This document shows positions 1 through 11,620 of a stretch of 64,000 nt of DNA, piece after piece. Source of the stretch: Chelonoidis abingdonii (taxonomy: Eukaryota > Chordata > Testudines > Testudinidae); contig NC_133772.1 of NCBI RefSeq assembly GCF_003597395.2, forward strand, positions 137,125,579-137,189,578. Direction: 5' to 3'. The notes below the pieces were generated by a model, which saw only the letters and a program-made list of their open reading frames with translations, was not told the origin of the DNA and searched no databases. Both the position numbers and the translations under genes were made by a program. How positions within the stretch are numbered: position 1 is the stretch's first letter; the number at the start of each line of letters is the position of its first letter.

Positions 1-766
1 CTCATTTCCCCATCTGGTCCTCTTTGACATTACTTCCAGAATGCATTCACAGCTCTTATTTGTACAGTACAAGTGGCTGGCTATAATACCAAGTTCACCT
101 TTTATAGGCTGCTAAATCACAAAATAATGCTCTATTTCTACCAATGAAAGGTAAACATCCGCAGCCATTATGAACTCCAGCCACCTTCACTTATTAACCT
201 CTTACTTTCTTTGCATTTAACATATTAAATGCATTTCCTGAATTTGAAAATTGGTGACTTGACAGTCCTGGAGACTGGACTCTTCCTTGCACAGAAAAGA
301 TACAGCACATCCAGAGGCAGATCAAGCAACCCAACATCACCCCCACACAACTCTGTTCTGCCCAGACTACTAATGGGGCTGAAAGAGCAGTTAACTCTCC
401 ATCTCTGTTCACTCTTTGCCCTCTCTGCTGGGACAGCCCAGGAGAATGACAACTAGTGACAGTTGTGCTAGTGAATTTTTGATGTGAAGCCGTATCTACT
501 TGGCACTGTGCTGGAATTGCCAGCTAATTTCACAAACAGCCATCAGACAGTAACAACTTCATTACTACTGGATTTGAACAGCTGATCCCTCAATTTCATA
601 TTCTCTTACCTAAATCACGAGTCACTCTCCTATGGTCACTTTCACAAGTATTTGGTTTTGACTGCTTCATTGCTAGATTTTTTGAGTATTTTGATTATTT
701 TAGCTTATCTCCTCTGATGCCGTTCAAATATAGCATTGTGGATATTGTATTATACATGTGAAATTC
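1..766. other. No gene or recognised repeat
   Basis: I see no splice-bounded open frame and no repeat family I can name in this stretch. The short open frames here overlap on both strands and look like chance. Confidence 0.5.
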
Positions 767-1574
767 TGTCATGGGGTGCTGCCTCCCAAAGGGCCCCCCT
801 TGTGGCCCCTTATGGCCCTGTTAGTTCCCCCTTGGGTTCTTTAAATCCATGTAGCCACTATGTTGGGTCTGATTAAGTCTTTCTACAAAGTGTCACTCAC
901 TCCATTAGTCACGCTAGTTCACACCCACTCTAGGTGCTGGCTTCTTGCTCCTGTCTGGGAGGTTCCCTAACCCTCAGGTTGCCAATTTAGTTGAATTTAT
1001 TCCTGGAGGTTTCATCACATGACAATCTTTTATTAAAGATGAATCTTTAATTCTTGGAGCCTCCAGGACAATCCTGGAAGGTTGGCAACCCTACCCAGCC
1101 CTTTTCCTGAAGTTGAGTTTCTACTTTATTCTCTGTCTCTCCTTAAGCCAGGAGTCCCCAGCTGTTCTCCTTGGAGCTGGGTGTAATTTAGCTCAGCTGT
1201 AGGACCTCAGCAAGGTTCTCCTCCACCTGTCCCTTTTCCTAAAATTAGTCCTTCACTCCCATAGTAGGAGGGTTCAGCAGGCAGACCATCCCCTGCTGGT
1301 GTCCTGTCTGTTTTGCCCTGCCCTCCCCTGGCCTGCTATGAGGGAGGAGGCAGCAGATATGCCAGTCCCCTTCTCCAGCTCATCCCAATTGGTCAAGTGA
1401 AGATAACCTTGCCCTGCCCATTCTGCAAGGCTCCTGGTCCCTTAAAGAAACAGTAACTAACTTTCTCCTGAACATTACTTCTGTTTAAGACTGCTTCCTT
1501 TCTACCAAAGCCTCTTATTTCCTAGGAATTGTGCATACATCAAAACCTCCCCAAATCTTAGAGGCCATGCCACA
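767..1574 (-). mobile_element. Solo LTR-like element
   Basis: Read on the minus strand the block begins TGTGGCATGG and ends CCCCATGACA, giving the TG...CA ends of an LTR. A minus-strand AATAAAG polyadenylation signal lies near 1134-1140. No internal gag or pol is next to it, so a solo LTR is the best reading. I could not find a target-site duplication at these ends, so the borders are approximate. A palindromic MITE-like repeat is nested inside at 978-1089. Confidence 0.45.
978..1089. repeat. Palindromic MITE-like repeat nested in LTR
   Basis: The ends are GTTGCCAA and TTGGCAAC. The arms carry CCTGGAGG near the left and its complementary CCTCCAGG near the right, so about 110 bp folds into one imperfect hairpin. 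It has no coding capacity and is probably a non-autonomous DNA element inserted in the surrounding LTR-like sequence. Confidence 0.55.
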
Positions 1575-2616
1575 TGATGGGGGTGGGGGGTTGACCCGTA
1601 GGCACCACTGTGTTTAAGGGAGCAGATTATCTTGTGACAAACACCTACATTTTTGTCAGTTTATAGTGACCAGATAGTACAGCACAGCACAGAATTCTCT
1701 CCATAGCAACTACCAGTATTGACAGAATTTCGCTGCTTATTAAATAGGCTGTCTGTTTACATCTTAGGCATGAAAGAGTAGATTGAAATTGCAGTGAAAT
1801 GCTGTAAACTGAACAATGCCATCCTGCCTCTAATATCTCCACATATAAAACATACAATTATATCATTTGGCAAATGAAGTATGGTTAGAAATTCTGTGTG
1901 GGGTATGAATGTTGATGGTAGATTGTGACACACTGGCATTACCATAAAACCAACGAGGGAGTGCTTCCGAAACTGAGGGTATAATGGATGTTCTTGACAT
2001 ACATCCAGCAGAGTGAGAGGAGTTATACTGGTCACATCTCCTGGAAGGAGATTAACAATTTAAGTGAAGGTGTCAGCAGATGGTTAGAAAAATCCCATGA
2101 ATGGGACACCACCACAGAGGTAGCAGGCAGTCACTTCCTTGTAAAAGCCACAGTTTAAATGGCTTTTCAGATATTTGTCAAAGATTCAAAACAGGGAACA
2201 AAAAAAACACAGGACAAACCCTGTAATGGTACTAGATTAATTTCCAGGACACACAAAGTTTTCTAAAATTTGCAGCTCTCAAACGGTGGTCCATAAAGCT
2301 CCTCCAGTCATCTATGGTATTGCTTCTGTCACAGTGATAAGACACATCAGTTTCATAGCCCATGGTATCCAAAGGAGTGATGTGGCCAGCATCACGTTGG
2401 ACTGCCTTTGATTGCCCTAACCCCATGGATCAAGTACCCATTTTGCAGCTGGGTGAACTGTAGGGGTATCTGATGTACCTTAAATGCATCAGCCTGATGA
2501 GCAATTGGCTCGGGGAAACGAACAATGATAAGGTATCTCAGTCTTAGTAATGATGCTTCCAGTAAGTTCACTCAGACTCCCTTGGGCTTCCCAGAGGCTT
2601 TTTGTCTTGCTGTTAT
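1575..2616. other. No gene or recognised repeat
   Basis: AT-rich sequence with only short chance open frames. No repeat was identified by eye. Confidence 0.45.
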
Positions 2617-2668
2617 GGCACAGGAGAAGGAGTCAGGAAATCTGGGCTCTAATCTTGGCTCACTTCAG
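2617..2668 (+). repeat. MIR-type SINE fragment
   Basis: The stretch around GAGTCAGGAAATCTGGGCTC matches the core of the MIR/CORE-SINE group, which typically reads 'gagtcagg...ctgggttc'. Only about 50 bp remain. Confidence 0.45.
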
Positions 2669-2686
2669 TCCAAATTTTTAAAAATG

Positions 2687-2759
2687 GGGTGAAGTCCTTG
2701 CCCCATTGAAGTCAATGGCAAACTCCCCACTGACTTTAAAGTGGCCAGGATATCACCCA
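2687..2759. repeat. Palindromic MITE-like repeat (AAGTCAATGG family)
   Basis: The outer arms GGTGAAGTCCTTGCCCC and GGCCAGGATATCACC are complementary with mismatches, and the centre carries GAAGTCAATGGC facing CACTGACTTTAA. The same hairpin design recurs at 35615-35690 and 61509-61588, so this is a dispersed family. Confidence 0.55.
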
Positions 2760-2769
2760 TATCCTTCAA

Positions 2770-3920
2770 TTTTGGATGCCCAAATTTAGACACCAAGGGC
2801 CTGACTTTAAGAAGTACGAACACCCACAGTTCTTGCTGAAATCAAGAGAAGGCACTATAGAAATGCAAATGTATAGTACTCGCTTGTATTGGTTAGAGAC
2901 AGTTTCGAAATGTATGAAATGGAGAGAAAGAGGAGTCACATCTTCCTGCTGCTGCTGCAGTCTTTACAAGGGTAAAACTCCTTTTGAAGTAAGGACTGTA
3001 CGATCAACCTTGGGCAGAACTTTTTCAACTTATGCCTAGCTCCAGAACACAGGAACACAAAGTTAAGCCAACCAGGGTCTGGGAACAGAGGAAATTTAGG
3101 AGAAATATCTTGACTCAATGAATAATCAGTCTGTGGAATCAACTGCCTAGAACAAAGAAGCAATTAGAGGGATTAAAAATATGTCAACATTAGCGAGGTA
3201 GGAGGGGTGAGGTGTTTGATGCCAAAACTTCCTTCTGTCCCTTTGCTTCTAAGACAGCAGCCTCCTAGCAGTACTCTCGGCCCATTTACGTGTGGATATT
3301 TCTGAACTATCTTTCAAAGCATTCAGGAAAGCAGTTGTAGACAGTGAGTAGTGCTGTTGGCACAAACCAGCCAATAAACCCCATTATTTTCTGTTCTCTC
3401 ACGGGTCGCCTTTCATTACATCTTTCCCAACACTGAACAAGTCCAACGAACAGTTAGCAAAATCGCTTCTGTGAAAGAACTAGCCTGCTGTAAGATACAC
3501 CCATCTGTATCCATTTTCATTAGCAGCCCTGTCGATAGAAATTAAATTACATGAATACAGCACCATCACTGCCAACATCGCTGCGGGAAATCATTAATTA
3601 ATCCTCATTTACAGTACTCAGTGCTACCATCAAATAGACTCTTCTGTTGCTACAAAGACATTTTCACAAATTATTGTTGCTATATGATAAACTGATTTAC
3701 AGCACCTCACTAACTCCCTTATTGGTTGGTTGCCACCAAATGTACCAGAGGGCTCTTTTCATGGTCCGGATTGATCACTGGGCCTCTGAACTATATTCAA
3801 ACCTGACACAAACACTGAATGTGCTTTTTGTTTTAAAGAAAATAACTCAGCTCTAAAATCTAATTTACTAGTCAGCTCTAATGTATTTTTACAGCATTTT
3901 TAATGTGCCCATCACCATTG
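2770..3920. other. No gene or recognised repeat
   Basis: No splice-bounded open frame and no recognisable repeat. A single open frame of 69 codons near 3650 has no recognisable similarity. Confidence 0.45.
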
Positions 3921-4555
3921 TGTCTAGTGTAATACAGCATGGCCAGAGGGCAGCATGAGAGTGTTAGCAGGGGGCCTTATTCCCTGCCAAGGGAGGAAGG
4001 TTTGCTTTAGATTAACTAGAACACCTGTAGCCAATTAGAGCACCTGACTCCAATTAGAGCACCTGACTTCAGTCATGTGATAAAAACCCCTGCTTCAGTC
4101 AGACAGTGTGGGAGTTGAAGGAGGAAGGTTTGATTGGAGCAGAGTGCAGGTTGCAGAAGTTGGAGAAGAGAAGAGTTTGATAAGAGAGAAATAGAAAGTT
4201 TGGAGGAGTGCTGCGGTGGATTGTGAAGCCCAGCAGAAACCCTAGGTAAGGGGCACCAGGCTTGTGTAGAAGGGAGGCAAGAAGCCCTTCACAAGCTGAA
4301 GGATAGGAGAGGGAAGTAACCCAGGGGAAGGAACCGCTAGTTCAAGTGGTTCACCACAACCCTCAGGGCCCCTGGGTTGGGACCTGGAGTAGAGGGCGGG
4401 CCCAGGTCCCTCCCTCTCCACTCCCCTCCTCCAAGGACACTAGTGGAGTAATTAAGAACCGGTTCAGAGGCAAGCAATAGTGCCCTGAACCTACCCCAGA
4501 GAAGAGAGAGCGCGAGACCCAGCAGAACAGTACCAGCAATTTGCCACACTAGACA
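3921..4555 (+). mobile_element. Solo LTR-like element, copy A
   Basis: The ends are a perfect 10-bp inverted repeat, TGTCTAGTGT at 3921-3930 and ACACTAGACA at 4546-4555, with TG...CA termini. A TATA-like GATAAAAACCCC sits near 4079. Internal phrases such as 'gtagagggcgggccc' and 'aacacctg.agccaat' also occur in the element at 57322-57989, so the two belong to one family. No internal retroelement genes adjoin it. A short duplication at the flanks is not evident. Confidence 0.55.
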
Positions 4556-5097
4556 CCACAGGGTCTAAGCTTAATGACCTTTCATAACAACAACAAGAGA
4601 GGACTGATCTGGCCCTTGGCTTGCACACAGAGAAAGGTTAAGAACAAAACTCTTTCCAGACCGAATGACATGGGATGTGCCTAAACAAAGCTAATACCTC
4701 AGAACTTTGAGATTTTTCAGTCTGGACCTCAATCTGGTTTTGAGAACAGCTCCTATCTTTATAATGGGCCAACCCCTCCCCAGGCCCAAACACTCCTGAC
4801 CTTTGAGGTATTTAAAATCCCAGTGCAAATTCTGCAGTGTGATAAATTCACATCAGGGCCTGATTGTGCGTTGTTTTGTGCCTTGTGTAATCATTCACAG
4901 CTGTGAAAGTAGATCAGAAATGCTACCAGATCAGAGCAGGAATGTTTTGCACCTACTTTGCACTAAATTTTCAGAAGTGCAAAGGAATACACAAGGTGCC
5001 AAGCAGTGGAAGAGCAACCCCAGGAGTCCATTCGAAGTTAAATGTCATGGAACATTTCAGGATGGTTTATTCTTAGTTATCAGCTTTTCCTTTAGAG
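4556..5097. other. No gene or recognised repeat
   Basis: No coding or repeat signal that I can support. Confidence 0.45.
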
Positions 5098-5640
5098 CAG
5101 AGGTGGGCAAACTTATTTGCCTGAGAGCCGCATCTGGGTATGGAAATTGTATGGTGGGCCATGAATGTCTGGTGGGACGGGGGGGGACTCTGTGGGGTGT
5201 AGCATGGGGGGCTTTATAAGGGCTGTTACCAAGGTGGGGGGGGGACTCATGAGGTGTGGCGTGGGGGTGGAGGTGGCTCTACAGGGGCTGTACTAGGGAC
5301 TCCTAGGGGCCCTGCTGGCAGTGACACCAAGATGGCTGTACCAGGCACCGCCATGGGCAGAGGCACCCTAGCTGGGACTGGTGGTTTCAAGGCTCTTGAG
5401 GGTGGGGCCATAGGAGACCAGAAGAGGATTGAGTGTGCTGCCGCGTGGGGAGGTGGGGCTGCCACATAGGGTTGGGGTTCAAATTCCGGAAACAGCACAG
5501 TGAAGTCACACCTGCTCAGTGTGGCAGAAAATGGTGCTCATCAAGGGAATTGAGAGTCAGGGGTTGGGGAGTGCAAGCCCCTGATCCTGCTCCTTAGCTG
5601 GAGCTCGAGGACCGGATAAAAATGTCTGATGGGCCGGAAG
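5098..5640. mobile_element. Non-autonomous hAT-type element
   Basis: The left end reads CAGAGGTGGGCAAACTTA, the usual terminus of a hAT MITE family of reptiles ('cag.ggtgggcaaac'). The interior is G-rich and non-coding. Near the right end the phrase 'gatgggccgg' resembles the family's inner right arm, but the terminal inverted repeat itself is decayed, so the right border is approximate. Confidence 0.5.
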
Positions 5641-5644
5641 AAGC

Positions 5645-6079
5645 CAGGCAATAGCAAACCTAAACTAAAGGCCCCAAAGCAAACTTGAAGTTAATACCCA
5701 TTTCTGTTCCCTGGTGCAGATCCCTGATGAGAATTTACACTAGGGGAAGATCTGCTCCCCTGTGTTTAGATCACAGGAAGGTAACACTACTTTCCCACTT
5801 CATTTTCTAGAAACAAGCATCCAGTGGTGCCAGTTCAATTGCTATTTGGGCACCTTGTCCTAAAACACATGGACTCCATCACAAATTTGCACGGACTCCA
5901 AAGTTTTAACACCACAGAGGCAAGATCTCTGCAAACTGAGGGTATTTCATACCTGTACACCTCTTGCAACTCATGGTGTTCCACTGCTTTTTATATGGGA
6001 ATCATTCCAGACCAGAACTACATACAGGATCAAGAGCTGTACGGTTACATTTACAAACTCTAATTTTACTTTTTCCTGA
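5645..6079. other. No gene or recognised repeat
   Basis: Short open frames on both strands only; no supportable feature. Confidence 0.4.
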
Positions 6080-6295
6080 TGCAACAGCCCAGAGGGATGC
6101 TTATGTAGCACCGACAGACCTCGGTCGTCAGCGAGCGGCACTGAGCCTGGGACTTCAGCGTATGAGCCTCTGCTGCATGAGCTAAAAGCCACATAGCCCT
6201 TAAGTAAGGCTGTAACAGCCTCATTAATCACTAAGTGGTCTCGGTGCCACTCGATGGGACAAAACACCACACCCAGGAGGTATGTGGGTTACACT
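6080..6295 (-). repeat. tRNA-like module in an interspersed repeat
   Basis: On the minus strand, 6190 down to about 6120 reads like a tRNA head: GGCTTTTAGCTCATGCAGCAG (A-box-like, at 6170-6190) followed about 40 bases on by a weaker B-box-like GTCCCAGGCTCAG (6141-6153). About 100 bp of non-tRNA sequence precedes it on the same strand. The module is probably part of a tRNA-derived SINE or composite repeat. It is not a functional tRNA gene, because the acceptor stem cannot be paired. Confidence 0.35.
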
Positions 6296-6299
6296 TACT

Positions 6300-7390
6300 C
6301 TTCGCGTTTTCCTGCATCTCTGCTTCTCTCTCTGCAGAAGTATAGGCCACAGTTGTGTCTTTTCAGGACTTTTCAAAAAAAGTATTACACAGAGTTAGGC
6401 CTCAGAGCTGTAGTTTGCAGAACCCTGAAGGTGGGTGTTAACATCGGCTGGCTGGCAGCCTCACAGAGTACCATACAATTTCTTAGTGAACATTTAATAC
6501 ATATACAAACATTTGCAAACAGTATTTGGAATATTTTTCAGTAACTTCTTAAAACTAGTAGCAGCAAGTCTACAGTTGTTCCTTATACAGACTTCCTCAT
6601 TTTGTTGTTATACATACAATCTCACTGTTTGAACATGTACCTTTTATACTTCAGTATACCCATAAATACATCCCCGCCCCCGATCTTCTCACACCAATGA
6701 TTTCTCAGTCTCTATCATGTGGCCTCCAAATTTGCATGTCACCTGGATGCTCCAGAGCCTGAGGAAAATGGCAGCCTCTCAGCTCCCCTCTAAACACCTC
6801 AGAATCTCCTCAGCAACACAACAGTCTAAAGTCTTTACAACCAGCAACAGTTCCAGATCCTGAGCTAACAGCTGACTGTGTCTCCTTAGTTTCTAGCCAG
6901 ACAGAGAATCTGTAGTCACAATCCAAAGTGGGAGATTGTGTTGGTTGTAGCCAAGCACTGACATCTTAATCCTTCATCAGTCAACTGTTAAGTGTTAAGG
7001 GCTGCCTCCAGCTCCTGTATTTGGAACCTTTCCCCTCGAAGTTCCCATTGGCTCAGCTCTCAGATGGTAAATATGCAGAACCTGCAAGGCTACTTACCCT
7101 TAATGGAAACATTCTGTGCAGCTTCAGAAACAGCTACTGAGAATGTCTAGTACTGTAACTACCATACCCTGCCTCTTGATGTCTCTTCTAAGTAATCCCC
7201 TGCCCTACTCTGAAGTGTTGCCAATTTAGCAGATTTGCCGTTAAATCTAGTGATCTTTTAGGACTCCAAAAGATTTGCCAGGCTTTGCTATGACAAGTCA
7301 GTAAACTGATTTTTTTACTAAATCTATTGATAGTATAAATATGTCTGCTTTGCCCAGGCCAAGGGACAGGGCTTCATTTCCCGTCAGGCA
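6300..7390. other. No gene or recognised repeat
   Basis: Nothing supportable was found between the tRNA-like repeat and the GC-richer block that starts near 7390. Confidence 0.4.
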
Positions 7391-7394
7391 CAGG

Positions 7395-7640
7395 CAGCCT
7401 GGCTTGGAATTGGCGGCATGGCATCTGCGCATGAGCACTGCATAGGAGGAGGAGCTGAGGAGGTGCCAGTCACTTCTCATACAGCTGTAGGCAGCAGCAC
7501 ATGGCAGCCGTTGCTTAGCCGGTTGCTAAAGACGCTCGAGAAGCAGCAGCATCGAAGACAGAGCCTCTGTCTGCAGATAGTCTCATTGGGATTGGCAGGT
7601 AAGAGTCAGGGGCAGCCGAGCACTATGTGGGGAGTCCCCG
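7395..7640 (+). promoter_or_regulatory. Promoter-like CpG-rich block with candidate first exon
   Basis: About ten CpG dinucleotides fall within 250 bp, clearly more than in the flanks, and the block ends in a strong donor, GGCAG|GTAAGAG, with the cut after 7598. An ATG at 7418 opens a frame that runs through the donor, but the frame has no recognisable similarity, so a non-coding first exon is equally possible. On the minus strand two AGCAAC half-sites lie close together (about 7510-7540), as in RFX-type X-boxes, though no full palindrome is present. This is inference: no transcript evidence is available here. Confidence 0.3.
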
Positions 7641-7879
7641 GCCTCCGACCTTAACCTGGGAGGGAGAAGTCCCTGCTGGTTCATCTCTCTACAGTGGGAC
7701 ATGGGGGGGAGAGGTCCTGATCTCTCTGGCAAGAGAAGAGGGGGAGATTGCAGCAATGTGAAGGAGGAAATCCCATTCACACACACGTGTCTCTCGGCCC
7801 CACCTCAGGAAAATTCTAGTTTTATTCCTGTGGCTGGGTTCCTGCTCCTGACTGGGGGATGCACAGGAAAGGAGGTGCT

Positions 7880-8340
7880 TCCCCACCTCTTGCTTTCCTC
7901 AAACACCAACACTCTGCCTCCTGCATAATCCCTCCAGCCTCCTGCAGACACCCAGTACTCAAACCCAGCTAGACGTCCAGTACTGCCATCCCCCGAGGCC
8001 TTTGCATCCATCAAGATGCCCAGCACTGAGCCCCCTATCTAGTTCCCTGCATCCTCCTAGACACCAAGCACCCATCACCTCCTTGCATCCCCCTAGACAC
8101 GCAGCTCACAGCCCTCTGCATCCTTCACCTCTTGAAGGTACCCACCACCAATGCCTTCACCCCCAGACTGCTAGCACCCTTCTCCCCTTAGTATCCTGCA
8201 TCCCCTAGACACCCAGCACCTCCCCTCAGGCATTGGTCACCCTCATCACTTTACAGAGCCTCTGACACCAGCCCCTGAGACCCATCATCCTGTGTCCTAC
8301 ACAGAGCCTTTTGCCCAACTCTCAGCCATCCAGCACTCAT
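7880..8340 (+). repeat. Degenerate C-rich tandem repeat
   Basis: Phrases like CCTGCATCCCCTAGACACCC and CATCCTCCTAGACACCAAGC recur about every 30-45 bp with many substitutions. This is an old C-rich minisatellite-like array just downstream of the promoter-like block. Confidence 0.5.
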
Positions 8341-8344
8341 AATG

Positions 8345-9335
8345 CTTCCACAGAGCTCTCTCCACCCCCAAGTACTTAACCCAGACCAGTTATATCTTGT
8401 TACAGTATATTTTAAAAGGGAAAGCATCTGCAGCAGAATTGTCCTTTTCAGTAAAAGAACCAATCTCTTGGATCCATGCAGAAGAAAAGTAATTGGTAGG
8501 CCTGAAGCCTGTATTCATTTTATTTAAAATTCAGTGTTAATGATTTTAAAACCTCCAATTAACTGTTTCTATAGCTGTCCTAATGTTTGAAAGAAGCAAC
8601 TTTTCTTTTTAGCTTTTATATTTTTGGATTTTTATTGCAAATTGCATGCTACAATAACATTCAAAAAAGTGTGACATTTAAAACTGATTCCACCACCACT
8701 TGAGTAAAACCCATATAGAATAATTCAGAATTATACAGATGTAGTTCATATGTTAACCATATTTTTCAAAAAATAAGAAAAAAAGAGGAAATTGTTCATT
8801 AAAATGTACCCTTGCAACCAATTCTACAAAAGCATTACAAAGTATTCTATAAAGGTTTACCAAATATCAAAATATTGCGATCATATGCACTCTGATTTTG
8901 TTGTTGATTACAACACTCCTACTGTTTAGGCTGCTCCAAGTCAGTTACTGTAATAGCAGTAGAATCAGGTGCAAAAATCTAGTAAGTAACATGGAGTTGG
9001 GACATCTTTGTACCATGCAATGACAGAGACTAATAGAAAATAATCACGCAGCTGGACAAACTCAAATAACACAGGCTATCTGGAGTTTATAGATATTTTG
9101 CATTGTCTAGAGATTTTTCAAGGTCTCTGGTTTACTGAATGGCAGTTGGTAACACTGCCAGTGCTCTCTGCACATGCACAGACACACAGAAGACTCAGCT
9201 GAAATCCATGTCTCCTTCTCATTGCTTCTCTCCTTTCTTTTGGGCTTAAAAAGCAAAACAATAAAATGCTGCATATACTGTATGTCTTGTCTGATCTTAG
9301 GGCTCTGTACTGTCACCCATCACCATATATATCCA
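8345..9335. other. No gene or recognised repeat
   Basis: AT-rich sequence without a supportable feature. Confidence 0.4.
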
Positions 9336-9337
9336 GG

Positions 9338-9520
9338 TGACTGGATAGCGCAGTGGTTAAGAGCACCACCCTTTGATACGGGAGACTGCTCTTTGATATG
9401 AGAGACTGGGGTTCAAATCCTGGTGGGTACCCAACTTTCCAGTAGGGGTCCTTGGGCAAAAGACCCCCTAACGCTTCACCTGCCTACCTCAAATATGAGA
9501 GTGATGTGAACTAGGAGAGT
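9338..9520 (+). repeat. tRNA-derived SINE-like head
   Basis: An A-box-like TAGCGCAGTGGT lies at 9346-9357 and a B-box GGTTCAAATCC at 9410-9420, matching the pol III internal promoter consensus GGTTCRANYCC. The anticodon region contains a near-perfect tandem duplication of about 20 bp (TTTGATACGGGAGACTG, then TTTGATATGAGAGACTG), so it cannot fold as a normal tRNA. About 100 bp later it runs directly into a LINE-like reading frame. Confidence 0.6.
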
Positions 9521-9521
9521 C

Positions 9522-10010
9522 ATGGCGGCTTGGATGTTGCCTGGATTAACAAGGTCCGTGCCAGATGTTGAGGAACCAGGACAATCTGATGATAAATGGG
9601 CTACTGGAACAAACCATTCATGGATGAGACAAGAGAACCTGGAATTGATGGAATGCTACTACAACAGTAGACCTAATGAGAGGGGATATATGAAATGTAT
9701 GAGGGGACTATGGATGGACAAAAGACCTACATCCACACTTACTGAGAAACAGCTAGTTACCCAACTCTTCAACATAGTAAAGAGGAAGCTGCTCTCATAG
9801 CTTGAGATAGACCAACTCCACATTACATCCCAGACTCAAGAAGACCTGGAAGAACAAGTGGATGTGCAGCCCACACCTGAAGCTGAAACTCCGCTGCCAC
9901 CCCCTCCATTGCAGAGCACAGCAGCTGATATGAGGCATAAGATCATGGAGAAACTAGCTACAGTCAATCCTCGAGACCGATTACCATGCTTTGCCAGTAA
10001 CACTGGATAA
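9522..10010 (+). pseudogene. N-terminal part of a LINE ORF (R4/Dong-like, tentative)
   Basis: The frame opens with MAAWMLPGLTRSVPDVEEPG and contains WMRQENLELMECYYNSRP and TSTLTEKQLVTQ, which I recognise as the N-terminal region of a non-LTR retrotransposon polyprotein seen in reptile and fish genomes. My assignment to the R4/Dong clade is tentative. An in-frame TAG at 9798-9800 replaces what looks like a CAG codon between LLS and LEIDQ; the same frame then continues through ADMRHKIMEKLATVNPRDRL to a TAA at 10008-10010. No endonuclease or reverse transcriptase follows, so this is a 3'-truncated dead copy. Confidence 0.6.
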
Positions 10011-10014
10011 AGCA

Positions 10015-10836
10015 GCAGCAGAAACATCAGCCTTGAATTTCTGCTTTTCCACTATGTTTTGAAGATCAGATGAGCTTTATGTAAGGCCACTAGGATATGG
10101 AAATGTATTGGGGAGCTGAGAATGTACTGAGGTATGAATTTTTGAAAAAGGTTACAATAGGGGGGATGTGCACACACAACAACATCGCAGTTTCTTATCT
10201 CTTTCCCTCTCTCTGCTGTTTTAGCTATAGAAATTCATATACAGAGTTGCCAAAGAGCTATGTGGGGGTGACATTAAACAATGAACAGCAATTTCCCAGC
10301 TAAACAGCTTAATTTAGCTACAGTTAAAGCTGTAAATATATATCAGTAAGTGAAAGGGTAAAGGCCAGAACATCAGATAGTTAAGCAATGCAAGGTTAAA
10401 ATTACACATTACAAAATTTCTAGTGGGGAAATGCACATTTAAATAACCTGAATTACTCACCCTTATCCTGCCCCAGGATGAAGCACCCTGGTAATATAGA
10501 TACTGGGGGGCAGATTTGGGCCCCTGATAAGTCAGACTTAAAGCTGCCCTTAAAAGATCTCCCCAGTATAGCCAGCTCCTAAGCTCCCCTTCCTGGCTCT
10601 ACCCTGGTATATAGGCATGGCTGGAGCATAATGGCCCATTGGGAGCCATTCAAGCACGAAAAATTTAGATCAGCCTTGAGGCTACTTTATCTTGTGCCCC
10701 AGGATCAGCGGGTGGAAAGGTCTCCCAGTAATTAGTATCATCAAGGTTCTTCTGCATGTTCCCATGTCTCTAGGAATGAATGTATATAGATAATTTCAGT
10801 ACACATTCTGCTGCAGCTAATCCGATGGAAAGCTCT
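10015..10836. other. No gene or recognised repeat
   Basis: No supportable feature; AT-rich at first and then of average composition. Confidence 0.4.
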
Positions 10837-10844
10837 CTCTAGGA

Positions 10845-11620
10845 GAGCAGTTCTCAAACTTTAGCAACCTGAGGACCTCCATTTTAATTTAAAAATTTTC
10901 AGGAACCTCCAAGCCTCTCCTCTTAGCCCTTGTCCTACCCCCTTTCCCCGAGACCATACCCCTTCCCCATCCATCCTCTGAGGCCCCGCCCCCACTCAGT
11001 CGCTCACTCTCCCCCACTCTCACTCACTTTCACCAGGCTGGGGCAGGAGGTTGGAGTGTGGAGGGGGTGAGAGATGGGGGCTCTGGGAGGAAGTTTGGGT
11101 GCAGGGGGAGTAGGTGCGGGCCCTGGGAAGGAGTTTAGGTGTGGAGTTTGGGCTCTGGGCTGGGGCAGGAGGTTGGAGTGCAGTAGGGATGAGGGGTGCA
11201 GGTGCCAGCTGGGCAGTGCCTACCTTGGGAAGCTCCTAAAGATGACCAGCACATCCCTTTGGCAGCAGCTCCTAGGCGCAGGGGGAGGGGGTCTCTGTGC
11301 GCTGCCTCTGCCCGCAAGCACTGCCCTGCAGCTCCCATTGGCCACAGTTCCCGGCCAATGGGAGCTGTGGAGTCGGTGCTCAGGGTGGGGGCAGCACATG
11401 CAGACCCCCTGCCTTCCACAGGGAAGTGCCGACCACTTCCAGGAGCGGCATGGGGTCAGAGCAGGTAGGAAGCCTGCTTTAGCCCTGCTGTGCTGCCGGA
11501 CTTTTAATGTGCAGGAGGCACTGGGAGGGAGTGGGAGGAGTTGATCAGTGGGGCCCATAGACCCCTGGAGTACCCTCGGGGACCCCCAGGGGTCCACAGA
11601 CCCCAGTTTGAGAAATGCTG
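10845..11620. mobile_element. Non-autonomous hAT element, 776 bp
   Basis: The termini are inverted: CAGTTCTCAAACTTTAG on the left and CCCAGTTTGAGAAATGCTG on the right, the usual ends of a hAT MITE. It is flanked by an exact 8-bp target-site duplication, CTCTAGGA, at 10837-10844 and 11621-11628; three extra bases (GAG) sit between the left copy and the terminal CAG. The interior is GC-rich and produces long open frames on both strands that are composition artefacts. Confidence 0.85.

Noticed and set aside
9338..9425. A functional tRNA gene
   Set aside because: The duplicated anticodon region and the absence of a pairing acceptor stem rule it out.
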